This document shows, in pieces, positions 1 through 5,981 of a DNA stretch of 5,981 nt (position 1 is its first letter; every line of letters starts with the position of its first letter). The stretch is from an uncultured Streptococcus sp. GTDB lineage: Bacteria > Bacillota > Bacilli > Lactobacillales > Streptococcaceae. The notes beneath the pieces were generated by a model. The model ran no database searches. It worked only from the letters and a program-made list of their open reading frames with translations, and was not told the DNA's origin. A program made the position numbers and the translations under genes. The stretch is from NCBI RefSeq assembly GCF_938020365.1, contig NZ_CALIIB010000158.1, positions 1-5,981 of the forward strand, written 5' to 3'.

Positions 1-507
1 GCAATTGGATGTGACCATATCGTTACCAATGAAAAAATGGCGGTTTCAGATTTTTTGAAATCAAAAGGCTACGAAGTAATCGACTTTGGTACTTATGACC
101 ATACACGTACTCACTACCCAATTTTTGGTAAAAAAGTTGGTGAAGCAGTGGTTAGCGGACAAGCTGACCTTGGTGTTTGTATCTGTGGTACAGGTGTTGG
201 TATCAACAACGCTGTAAACAAGGTTCCAGGTGTTCGTTCCGCCTTGGTACGCGACATGACTTCTGCTCTTTATGCGAAAGAAGAGCTCAATGCCAACGTT
301 ATCGGTTTCGGTGGTAAGATTACTGGTGAATTGCTCATGTGTGATATCATCGAAGCTTTCATCAATGCTGAATACAAACCAACTGAAGAAAATAAAAAAT
401 TGATTGCTAAGATTGCCCATGTGGAAAGCCACAATGCTCATCAAGCAGATGCTGACTTCTTTACAGAATTCCTCGAAAAATGGGATCGTGGTGAGTACCA
501 CGACTAA
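1..507 (+). CDS. lacB: LacB, galactose-6-phosphate isomerase subunit (5' end cut off by the window)
   Basis: LacB is one subunit of the LacAB isomerase, which converts D-galactose-6-phosphate to D-tagatose-6-phosphate in the cytoplasm, the first step of the tagatose pathway. The frame is open from base 1, which encodes AIGCDHIVTNEKMAV, so the ATG at 37 is internal. Streptococcal LacB usually has 171 residues starting MRIAIGCDH; 168 codons are present, so about three are missing. The protein belongs to the RpiB/LacA/LacB family. The diagnostic GVCICGTGVG loop is present, and its second Cys would be residue 65 of the full protein, the position of the catalytic Cys in RpiB. NANVIGFGGK further on is also typical. 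The TAA at 505-507 lies 10 nt before lacC, so the two are surely cotranscribed. LacA is expected immediately upstream, outside the window. Confidence 0.96.
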   Translation, partial: AIGCDHIVTNEKMAVSDFLKSKGYEVIDFGTYDHTRTHYPIFGKKVGEAVVSGQADLGVCICGTGVGINNAVNKVPGVRSALVRDMTSALYAKEELNANVIGFGGKITGELLMCDIIEAFINAEYKPTEENKKLIAKIAHVESHNAHQADADFFTEFLEKWDRGEYHD

Positions 508-514
508 GAGGTGA
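506..514 (+). promoter_or_regulatory. lacC ribosome binding site overlapping the lacB stop
   Basis: The sequence AAGAGGTGA is a good match to the anti-Shine-Dalgarno complement. It lies 3 nt before the lacC ATG at 518 and shares bases with the lacB stop codon, which favours translational coupling of lacB and lacC. Confidence 0.8.
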
Positions 515-517
515 CCT

Positions 518-1447
518 ATGATTTTAACAGTCACTATGAACCCATCCATTGATATTTCCTATCCTTTGGATGAGTTGAAGATTGATACTGTCAACCGTGT
601 GGTGGATGTAACCAAGACAGCTGGAGGTAAGGGACTCAATGTAACGAGGGTCTTGTCAGAGCTTGGAGACCGGGTCGCAGCCACAGGCTTGATTGGCGGT
701 AAACTTGGAGAATATCTAGTAGAGAATATCGATGATAAAGTGGCGAAACGTTTCTTCTCTATCCAAGGTGAAACTCGTAACTGTATTGCTATTCTACACG
801 GAGAAAACCAAACAGAAATCCTTGAAAAAGGCCCAGAAGTTCTTGAAAAAGAAGGGCAGGATTTCCTAGCTTACTTCAAAGAATTATTGGAAAATATTGA
901 AGTAGTCGCTATCTCGGGCAGTCTGCCAGCGGGTCTTCCAGTTGACTATTACGCTGACTTGGTTAGGCTTGCTAACCAAGCGGGAAAACCTCTCATCTTG
1001 GACTGCTCAGGTGCAGCTCTTCAAGCCGTTTTAGAATCAGAACATAAACCGACAGTTATCAAACCAAATAACGAAGAATTGTCTCAGCTTCTTGGAAGAG
1101 AAGTTTCAAAAGATTTGGATGAGCTAAAAGAAGTTCTTTCAGAACCGCTATTTGAAGGTATTGAATGGATTATCGTATCACTTGGTGCAGACGGTGCTTT
1201 TGCCAAGCATGGCGATACTTTCTATAAAGTGGATATTCCAAAAATTCAAGTAGTCAATCCTGTTGGATCAGGTGACTCAACGGTGGCAGGTATTTCCTCA
1301 GGTCTCTACCATAAGGAAGCTGACGAGGCATTGCTCACAAAGGCAAATGTGCTCGGCATGCTCAATGCCCAAGAAAAAATGACTGGTCATGTCAATATGG
1401 CTCACTATGACGAACTATACAAACAACTACATGTAAGGACGGTATAA
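518..1447 (+). CDS. lacC: LacC, tagatose-6-phosphate kinase
   Basis: LacC phosphorylates D-tagatose-6-phosphate with ATP to D-tagatose-1,6-bisphosphate, the second step of the tagatose pathway, in the cytoplasm. The 309-residue protein has the normal length and layout of the PfkB/ribokinase family, in the 1-phosphofructokinase/LacC branch. It starts MILTVTMNPSID, has the N-terminal substrate motif TAGGKGLNVTR at residues 34-44, GSLP at 134-137, IKPNNEEL at 181-188, and the C-terminal signature NPVGSGDST at 247-255 that forms the anion hole, with the catalytic base Asp253. The start is supported by a strong ribosome binding site. It is the middle gene of the lacBCD run, 10 nt after lacB and 1 nt before lacD. 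No internal promoter is evident. FruK-like 1-phosphofructokinase is the main alternative, but the flanking lacB and lacD rule strongly for LacC. Confidence 0.96.
   Translation: MILTVTMNPSIDISYPLDELKIDTVNRVVDVTKTAGGKGLNVTRVLSELGDRVAATGLIGGKLGEYLVENIDDKVAKRFFSIQGETRNCIAILHGENQTEILEKGPEVLEKEGQDFLAYFKELLENIEVVAISGSLPAGLPVDYYADLVRLANQAGKPLILDCSGAALQAVLESEHKPTVIKPNNEELSQLLGREVSKDLDELKEVLSEPLFEGIEWIIVSLGADGAFAKHGDTFYKVDIPKIQVVNPVGSGDSTVAGISSGLYHKEADEALLTKANVLGMLNAQEKMTGHVNMAHYDELYKQLHVRTV
1434..1439 (+). promoter_or_regulatory. lacD ribosome binding site inside the end of lacC
   Basis: TAAGGA lies 9 nt before the lacD ATG, within the last codons of lacC. A single base separates the lacC stop from the lacD start, so terminating ribosomes probably reinitiate. 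Confidence 0.7.
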
Positions 1448-1448
1448 T

Positions 1449-2429
1449 ATGGTATTAACAGAACAAAAACGCAAATATATGGAAAAACTTTCTGATGAGA
1501 ATGGCATCATCTCTGCCTTAGCTTTTGACCAACGCGGTGCTTTGAAACGTCTCATGGCTCAACACCAAGAAGCAGAACCAACAGTAGAACAAATGGAAGA
1601 ACTGAAAGTTTTGGTTGCAGAAGAGTTGACTCCTTACGCTTCATCTATGCTGCTGGATCCTGAGTATGGACTACCTGCTACTAAAGCTTTGGACAAGAAT
1701 GCTGGTCTCTTGTTGGCTTATGAGAAGACAGGTTATGATACTTCTAGCACGAAGCGCCTGCCAGACTGCTTGGATCTTTGGTCTGCAAAACGCATCAAAG
1801 AACAAGGTGCGGATGCGGTGAAATTCCTCCTTTACTATGACGTAGATAGCTCTGACGAACTTAACCAACAAAAGCAAGCTTATATCGAGCGTGTGGGTTC
1901 AGAGTGTGTAGCTGAAGACATTCCTTTCTTCCTCGAAATCTTGGCTTATGATGAAAAGATTGCGGATGCTGCTTCTGCAGAATATGCTAAAGTGAAACCG
2001 CGCAAGGTCATCGAAGCGATGAAAGTTTTCTCTGATCCGCGTTTCAACATTGATGTCTTGAAAGTAGAAGTTCCAGTTAACGTTAAATACGTTGAAGGAT
2101 TTGGCGATGGCGAAGTGGTTCATACAAAAGCTGAAGCAGCTGCTTTCTTCAAGGAACAAGATGAGGCAACTAACCTGCCTTACATCTATTTGAGTGCGGG
2201 TGTATCTGCTAAACTTTTCCAAGAAACACTTGTTTTTGCGCATGAGTCAGGTGCCAACTTCAACGGCGTTCTCTGCGGACGTGCGACTTGGGCTGGCAGT
2301 GTCAAAGACTACATTGAGCAAGGCGAAGAAGCAGCTCGTAAGTGGCTTCGTACAACTGGTTTTGAAAACATTGATGAGCTCAACAAGGTTCTTCAACAGA
2401 CTGCGACTTCTTGGAAGGAACGCATCTAA
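1449..2429 (+). CDS. lacD: LacD, tagatose-1,6-bisphosphate aldolase (class I)
   Basis: LacD cleaves D-tagatose-1,6-bisphosphate into dihydroxyacetone phosphate and D-glyceraldehyde-3-phosphate, the last step of the tagatose pathway. The 326-residue protein is of normal family length and complete. Residues that can be placed are the Schiff-base lysine in IDVLK (Lys205), Glu163 in FFLEIL, Lys125 in AVKFLLYYD, and the C-terminal phosphate-binding stretch GVLCGRATW (273-281). Their numbering agrees with that known for Streptococcus pyogenes LacD.1. The N-terminal ALAFDQRGALKRL (23-35) is also a family hallmark. lacD is the last gene of the operon and is followed by a hairpin terminator 18 nt after its stop. 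In S. pyogenes one LacD paralogue has a second role as a regulator of virulence gene expression; nothing here shows whether this copy does so, and its intact active site points to a working enzyme. Confidence 0.97.
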   Translation: MVLTEQKRKYMEKLSDENGIISALAFDQRGALKRLMAQHQEAEPTVEQMEELKVLVAEELTPYASSMLLDPEYGLPATKALDKNAGLLLAYEKTGYDTSSTKRLPDCLDLWSAKRIKEQGADAVKFLLYYDVDSSDELNQQKQAYIERVGSECVAEDIPFFLEILAYDEKIADAASAEYAKVKPRKVIEAMKVFSDPRFNIDVLKVEVPVNVKYVEGFGDGEVVHTKAEAAAFFKEQDEATNLPYIYLSAGVSAKLFQETLVFAHESGANFNGVLCGRATWAGSVKDYIEQGEEAARKWLRTTGFENIDELNKVLQQTATSWKERI

Positions 2430-2446
2430 TCTTGATTTTAGAATTC

Positions 2447-2483
2447 AAAAAACGTAGTAAGTTTTAGGACTTGCTACGTTTTT
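2447..2483. terminator. Bidirectional intrinsic terminator between lacD and the GIY-YIG gene
   Basis: The arms 2448-2461 and 2470-2483 pair over 14 bp, with one G-U pair (2458/2473), around an 8-base loop (2462-2469). The outer stem is AAAAA/TTTTT, so each strand ends the hairpin in a T run: five T at 2479-2483 on the + strand for lacD, and six T on the - strand, from the A run 2447-2452, for the GIY-YIG gene. The - strand stop codon (2464-2466) lies in the loop, so the last codons of that gene form one arm. Confidence 0.9.
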
Positions 2484-2727
2484 CTTCTATATAAGCTAGT
2501 TTTTCAGCTCGTTTCTTCTTTTTGAAGAGGGCTTCAGCCGACATGGCTGCAGATTTGTCGGGGTATTCTTCTTGATAGATGAGTGTGACGGGCAATCGGG
2601 CACGGGTGTACTTGGCTCCTTTTCCAGCCTGATGTGTTTTGAGACGAGCTTCTACATCAGTTGTATAGCCTGTGTAGAGGGTGCCGTCTCCACATTCAAG
2701 AACGTACATATAGGCTTTATTTTCCAT
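2464..2727 (-). CDS. yazA: GIY-YIG domain protein, YazA/YhbQ (UPF0213) family
   Basis: This is a small single-domain GIY-YIG protein of 87 residues, the usual size of the UPF0213 family. The tandem motif is seen as YMYVLEC (6-12) and LYTGYT (17-22). Arg28 in EARLKTHQAG and the following GKGAKYTRAR (35-44) are conserved family positions, and Glu65 falls where GIY-YIG nucleases bind the metal. The catalytic set thus looks intact. A DNA or RNA cleaving role follows from the fold, but the cellular substrate of this family is not settled. The start overlaps the end of the upstream methyltransferase gene by 11 nt; only a weak site, AAGAGA at 2734-2739, precedes it, so translation is probably coupled. 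The symbol is the name of the Bacillus subtilis homologue, assigned by family and by its position beside a YabB-type methyltransferase. Confidence 0.92.
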   Translation of the reverse strand: MENKAYMYVLECGDGTLYTGYTTDVEARLKTHQAGKGAKYTRARLPVTLIYQEEYPDKSAAMSAEALFKKKKRAEKLAYIEEKRSKS

Positions 2728-3463
2728 AGTAAATCTCTTGAATTTCTGGTGTATAGCTGCCGTCTTGCTCGTGGATAAAGAGAGGCGGGAGGATTTTCAG
2801 ACCGTCCGGTGAACCATCTTTAATAGCCTCAATTAAGAGCATGTTGGCTTCCCTACCCTGCTTGGGATAGACAAACTGGATGCGCTTGGGCGCTAGATTA
2901 TGGCCTTTCATGGTCTCTAAAATATCCAAAAATCGGTCAGGACGATGGACCATGGCTAAGCGACCATTGGACTTGAGGACTCGCTGGGCAATCGTGCAAA
3001 TTTCTTCTAAGTTGGTAGCGACTTCGTGACGGGCTAGCAAATAATGTTCACTGCCGTTGAGATTGGAATGTTCATCGACCTTGAAATAGGGAGGATTGCA
3101 GAGAATGATATCAACCTTGCTGCCAGAGATGTGGTTGCCTAGATTTTTCAAATCGTCATGGATAACCTGCATCTGTTGAGCAAGGTCATTTAGTTCAATG
3201 GAGCGCTGGGCCATATCGGCCAGACGCTCCTGAATTTCCACTGCTAGAATCTGAGCCTGAGTCCGTGTGCTAGCGAAGAGACCAACAGCACCATTTCCAG
3301 CGCAGAGATCGACGATTAGCCCTCGCTTGGGTAACTTTGGAAAGCGGGAAAGCAGGACACTATCGACTGAATAGCTAAAGACCTCACTATTTTGAATGAT
3401 TTTAATATCAGTAGAAAAGAGCTGATTAACTCTTTCTCCGTCTTTTAATTTTGCTTCTGTCAT
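2717..3463 (-). CDS. yabB: tRNA1(Val) (adenine37-N6)-methyltransferase-like protein (TrmN6/YabB family)
   Basis: This is a class I S-adenosylmethionine-dependent methyltransferase of 248 residues. VDLCAGNGAVGLF (51-63) is the SAM-binding motif I, AVEIQ (74-78) holds the acidic residue of motif II, and CNPPY (122-126) is the catalytic N-P-P-Y motif of N6-adenine methyltransferases. The lead-in GERVNQLFS and the YSVDSVLLSRF segment (31-41) are typical of the TrmN6/YfiC/YabB family, whose Escherichia coli member methylates A37 of tRNA1(Val). That substrate is inferred from the family, not shown here. The start is firm: an in-frame TAA lies at 3482-3484, no ATG, GTG or TTG falls between it and this ATG, and the next Met is residue 84. 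The gene is first in an operon with the GIY-YIG gene. It has no Shine-Dalgarno sequence, and its promoter abuts the ATG. The symbol is that of the B. subtilis homologue. Confidence 0.92.
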   Translation of the reverse strand: MTEAKLKDGERVNQLFSTDIKIIQNSEVFSYSVDSVLLSRFPKLPKRGLIVDLCAGNGAVGLFASTRTQAQILAVEIQERLADMAQRSIELNDLAQQMQVIHDDLKNLGNHISGSKVDIILCNPPYFKVDEHSNLNGSEHYLLARHEVATNLEEICTIAQRVLKSNGRLAMVHRPDRFLDILETMKGHNLAPKRIQFVYPKQGREANMLLIEAIKDGSPDGLKILPPLFIHEQDGSYTPEIQEIYYGK

Positions 3464-3469
3464 ACCAAC

Positions 3470-3497
3470 ATTATAGCATGATTAAGTGCTATTCCAA
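3470..3497 (-). promoter_or_regulatory. Extended -10 promoter for the methyltransferase/GIY-YIG operon
   Basis: On the - strand a perfect TATAAT (3475-3470) is preceded by TGC, giving an extended -10 element. TTGGAA (3497-3492), a 4 of 6 match to TTGACA, lies 16 nt upstream. Six bases separate the -10 from the ATG, so transcription should begin at or next to the A of the start codon. The promoter sits just downstream of the ATPase terminator, making this a separate transcription unit. Confidence 0.7.
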
Positions 3498-3520
3498 AGA
3501 AGAAAGAGAAACTTTATAGG

Positions 3521-3549
3521 AAAAAACACCTGACAGACATAGTCAGGTG
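3521..3549 (-). terminator. Intrinsic terminator of the P-type ATPase gene
   Basis: An 8-bp perfect stem (CACCTGAC at 3527-3534 with GTCAGGTG at 3542-3549) encloses a 7-base loop. In the - strand direction it is followed at once by six T (the A run 3521-3526). It begins 6 nt after the ATPase stop codon. No T run follows on the + strand, so it works in one direction only. Confidence 0.92.
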
Positions 3550-3555
3550 CGAATT

Positions 3556-5895
3556 TTAGTTGAATTCATATTTTTGCTTGATAGTACAAGCGATGAAAAT
3601 TCCGATAAAGAAAACCATGAGAATCAGATAGACTGGCAAGGTTGCGGCTGTCAGCGTTGCAATTTCCAAAAGGTGTTGCAGAACAAAGGCTGATAGATAG
3701 AAGCCTGCGACTGAAAAAATGATCAGAAGAGCGCGCCAGAGATTGAGTGGCAGGCAGGCTCGGATGACTGACAGGAAGCTAATGCTGCCTAGCAAGTAGT
3801 AGGTCAGAGTTACCATTTCAATGTCGCTCCAGCCATGGCTGCTGCCCCAGATGCGGACAAATAAAACACTGAAGATAATCATGAGGGAGCTTGGTAAAGC
3901 CAACTGCAGAGAGCGTTTGAGGAAGTGCTTTTCAACTGGCTTAATATTGCGCTCAAAGGTGAGGACAAAGGGTGGAAAACCTTCGACAAACTGGTCAATC
4001 AAGGTAATCTGAATCGGAATGAATGGGAAAATCAAGAGGTATTCCGGCTTGCCTAGTAGGACGCTGGCGATACAGATGATAGCTAGGAGGAAGGAATAAA
4101 TGGTCTTGATGAAGAAAATCGGAGCAATCCGTCCGATATTGTTAACAACTCGGCGGCCTTCAAAAAGAATCTCAGGTACATCGTTAAAGTCGGAGTTAAG
4201 AAGAACCAAGTTGGCAATTTGCCGAGTTGCTGGGTCACCTTCTGCCATGACGATGGAGCAGTCCGCTTCACGCAAGGCCAAGATATCATTAACACCATCT
4301 CCAGTCATAGCTGTTGTCCGACCGGCAGCCTTGAGAGTCTGGATCAGCAACTTCTTCTGATGAGGAGAAACTCGGCCGAAGATGGCTGTTGCTTCTGCCT
4401 GCTCAACCAGTTCTTGATCGCTGATTTTAGAGCAGTCGATGTAGCTGGCGTAGTTGGCAAATCCAGCCTGGCTCGCAATATGCGAAACGGTCACTGGATT
4501 GTCACCAGAGATGATTTTCAAATCAACATCCTGAGAGCGTAAATAATCCAAGGTCTCAGCCGCTCCCTCACGAATAGGATCAGTGATTTCCAGAACAGCT
4601 AAAGCGGTCATATCTTCAGGTAGTTGGATACTGTGTTTGTCTAGCACTTGGTCGCTGTGAGCCAGTACCAAAACCCGCGATCCGCGTTCTTGGGCCTCTC
4701 CAACAGCTGCAGGATTACTGTCCAGCAGCATTTCTGGAGCACCCAAAAAGATGGTTCCGACACTTGATAAATGCATTGCGCCCCATTTTCGGTCACTAGA
4801 AAATGGGATGACATTGTCGCTAGTATAGGTGTGCCCCAGGTGGGCGTAGCCCTTGCGGATGGCTTGAGCTGTTGGGTTATTATCCTCGCTGGTTTGGATA
4901 TAAGCTGCTAAGATTTGACCGACGGTCTCATCAGAAAACTTATCCGATAGGCTATGCAAGGCTTCAACAGTCATCTTACCTTGGGTAATTGTCCCAGTCT
5001 TGTCCAGACAGAGAGTGTCCACCCGAGCTAGAGTTTCGACAGAATACATTTCCTGAACAAGCACCTTACGCATACCTAGCTTGATGACAGCTGTCAGGAG
5101 TGATGTGACTGTCAGCAGGGCGATTCCCTTAGGCAGCATACCCAAAAGAGCAGTCGAGCTGGTAATGACAGAGTTTTTGACAGGCAGTCCCTTTATCATC
5201 AGGGCTTCAAAGAAAAGTGCCAATCCGAAGGGAATGATGATTTTTCCAGTAAAGCGGGAAATTTTCCCAAGATTGTAAAGAATGCGCGAGTTGATAGGCT
5301 TGAGGGTTTTAGCCTCAGTCATGAGCTTGTTGGCATAGTTGTCAGCGCCGACATGGTGCACCTCGGCATAGATTTGCCCACTAGCCAGAAAGCTACCAGA
5401 CAGCAGCTCAGCGCCTTCTTCCTTGAGAACCAAGTCACTCTCACCTGTCAGCATGGCTTCATTGGCCTCGGCAACACCCTCTACTACACGGGCATCACTG
5501 GGAATCTGCTCGCCAGCTGACAGCTTGATCAGGTCGCCCAGCACAATTTCTTCTGGCTGAATCTTAACTTCCTGGCCGTTGCGGACAACTGTGACCAGCT
5601 CTCGGCTGACCAGATTGAGCTTGTCAATCATGTGTTTGGCTCGCAGCTCCGTGATAATACCAGTGACGGCGTTAAAGCTGATGACGGCGAAGAAGACCAG
5701 ATTGCTCCAGGCTTGGACAGAGACCAAGGCTACAGCAATAACAAAGTTAAGGGCATTAAAAAGGGTGAAAACATTCCGCTTAACGATTTGCCAGTTACTA
5801 GTACTGGTGTCACTTGTAAAATCGTTGGTCAAGCCCTGCGAAATCTTTTCATCTACTTGGGTTTGGTTTAAACCAATTAATTCTTTTTTATTCAT
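3556..5895 (-). CDS. P-type cation-translocating ATPase, P2-like, resembling the CtpE group
   Basis: This is a 779-residue integral membrane ATP-driven cation pump. The actuator domain carries TGES (150-153). The phosphorylation loop is DKTGT with Asp298. The nucleotide domain has LGAPE (384-388), the equivalent of KGAPE with Leu for Lys. The hinge region has ITDPIRE (437-443), SGDN (463-466) and TGDGVND (531-537). Ten membrane spans fit: about 42-60, 66-83, 216-235, 243-270, 590-613, 618-637, 665-683, 693-711, 718-741 and 751-771. There is no N-terminal metal-binding CXXC, and no CPC motif in span 4, so it is not a copper/cadmium-type pump. Span 4 reads MLPKGIALL, with Lys256 where Ca2+ pumps have Glu. 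Its size and the sequence around DKTGT resemble mycobacterial CtpE, linked to Ca2+ uptake, but the ion and direction here are unknown. The start is fixed by an in-frame TAA at 5917-5919 and by the lack of any other ATG nearby. No Shine-Dalgarno sequence is seen. Confidence 0.93.
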   Translation of the reverse strand: MNKKELIGLNQTQVDEKISQGLTNDFTSDTSTSNWQIVKRNVFTLFNALNFVIAVALVSVQAWSNLVFFAVISFNAVTGIITELRAKHMIDKLNLVSRELVTVVRNGQEVKIQPEEIVLGDLIKLSAGEQIPSDARVVEGVAEANEAMLTGESDLVLKEEGAELLSGSFLASGQIYAEVHHVGADNYANKLMTEAKTLKPINSRILYNLGKISRFTGKIIIPFGLALFFEALMIKGLPVKNSVITSSTALLGMLPKGIALLTVTSLLTAVIKLGMRKVLVQEMYSVETLARVDTLCLDKTGTITQGKMTVEALHSLSDKFSDETVGQILAAYIQTSEDNNPTAQAIRKGYAHLGHTYTSDNVIPFSSDRKWGAMHLSSVGTIFLGAPEMLLDSNPAAVGEAQERGSRVLVLAHSDQVLDKHSIQLPEDMTALAVLEITDPIREGAAETLDYLRSQDVDLKIISGDNPVTVSHIASQAGFANYASYIDCSKISDQELVEQAEATAIFGRVSPHQKKLLIQTLKAAGRTTAMTGDGVNDILALREADCSIVMAEGDPATRQIANLVLLNSDFNDVPEILFEGRRVVNNIGRIAPIFFIKTIYSFLLAIICIASVLLGKPEYLLIFPFIPIQITLIDQFVEGFPPFVLTFERNIKPVEKHFLKRSLQLALPSSLMIIFSVLFVRIWGSSHGWSDIEMVTLTYYLLGSISFLSVIRACLPLNLWRALLIIFSVAGFYLSAFVLQHLLEIATLTAATLPVYLILMVFFIGIFIACTIKQKYEFN

Positions 5896-5902
5896 GAAAA
5901 TA

Positions 5903-5931
5903 ATGATACCATTTTTTTAGGGAAATGGCTA
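5903..5931 (-). promoter_or_regulatory. Probable extended -10 promoter for the P-type ATPase gene
   Basis: On the - strand TATCAT (5908-5903) is preceded by TGG, an extended -10. A weak -35, TAGCCA (5931-5926), lies 17 nt upstream. The -10 ends 7 nt before the ATG, so the transcript would begin within a base or two of the start codon. The -35 match is poor, so this is less certain than the methyltransferase promoter. Confidence 0.45.
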
Positions 5932-5981
5932 TCAGAATCAGCTGTTACAGCCAAAGTTTGGAAAAATATTGCAGACTATAA
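5932..5981. other. Right edge upstream of the ATPase, no supported gene
   Basis: No convincing gene can be assigned in these last 50 bases. They hold an 11-base inverted repeat, GCTGT-T-ACAGC (5941-5951), about 45 nt before the ATPase start. On the - strand one frame runs open from the window edge to a TAA just inside that repeat and could be the tail of a further gene, but it is only about a dozen codons and cannot be recognised. Confidence 0.3.

Noticed and set aside
37..39. ATG at 37 as the start of lacB
   Set aside because: The upstream codons from base 1 encode the conserved LacB N-terminus, so the gene is simply cut by the window edge.
61..549. A 162-codon open frame on the - strand opposite lacB
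   Set aside because: It lies wholly against lacB and the start of lacC, which are unmistakable. Its Cys-, Phe- and Thr-rich product matches no family I know, and it has no ribosome binding site of note.
1443..1448. TATAAT between lacC and lacD as an internal promoter
   Set aside because: No -35-like hexamer lies at the right distance, and a start there would fall inside lacD. It is made of the lacC Val-stop codons plus one base.
4083..4542. Several overlapping open frames within the ATPase gene on both strands
   Set aside because: They are shadows of a complete, motif-rich ATPase reading frame and have no independent start signals or recognisable products.
5256..5268. Palindrome GGGAAA-T-TTTCCC as an operator
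   Set aside because: It lies deep within the ATPase coding region at codons for conserved-type residues, with no promoter nearby; chance is likely.
5892..5912. A six-codon leader ORF (MVSLFS) whose stop overlaps the ATPase ATG
   Set aside because: Its ATG overlaps the proposed promoter spacer/-10 region and would lie upstream of the expected transcription start; it has no ribosome binding site.
5925..5981. An 18-residue + strand ORF ending exactly at the window edge
   Set aside because: The purine-rich AGGGAA is too close to its ATG to act as a ribosome binding site, and the peptide resembles nothing known. Its end at the window edge is coincidence.

Overview
The window reads as chromosomal DNA from a Streptococcus, most like the viridans/mitis-sanguinis type. 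The main reasons are the lacB-lacC-lacD order of the tagatose-6-phosphate pathway, the sequences of its products, moderate GC, and compact operons ended by intrinsic terminators. The species cannot be fixed from the sequence alone.

Layout. The left part (1-2429, + strand) is the end of a lac/tagatose operon: lacB without its first few codons, then lacC 10 nt later and lacD 1 nt after that. It stops at a hairpin terminator (about 2447-2483). The rest of the window is on the - strand and converges on the same terminator. Read in the direction of transcription from the right edge, it holds a 779-residue P-type cation ATPase (5895-3556) with its own terminator (3549-3521). Next comes a two-gene operon: a TrmN6/YabB-type N6-adenine methyltransferase (3463-2717) and a small GIY-YIG protein of the YazA/UPF0213 family (2727-2464), whose coding regions overlap by 11 nt.

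How the genes work together. LacB (with LacA, expected just upstream) isomerises galactose-6-phosphate to tagatose-6-phosphate. LacC phosphorylates this to tagatose-1,6-bisphosphate, and LacD cleaves that into dihydroxyacetone phosphate and glyceraldehyde-3-phosphate for glycolysis. No PTS or phospho-beta-galactosidase genes follow lacD here, so sugar uptake must be encoded upstream or elsewhere. The methyltransferase/GIY-YIG pair is a housekeeping pair also adjacent in Bacillus subtilis. The ATPase is a separate ion-transport unit with no evident link to its neighbours.

There is no CRISPR array, insertion sequence, RNA gene or obvious new system. The points most worth checking are at small scale. 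Both - strand transcription units have an extended -10 promoter directly against the ATG and no Shine-Dalgarno sequence, which suggests leaderless mRNAs. The bidirectional terminator is built partly from the end of the GIY-YIG coding sequence. The ATPase carries a lysine where classical Ca2+ pumps have a cation-binding glutamate. All gaps between genes are under 100 nt and are covered by the regulatory entries.
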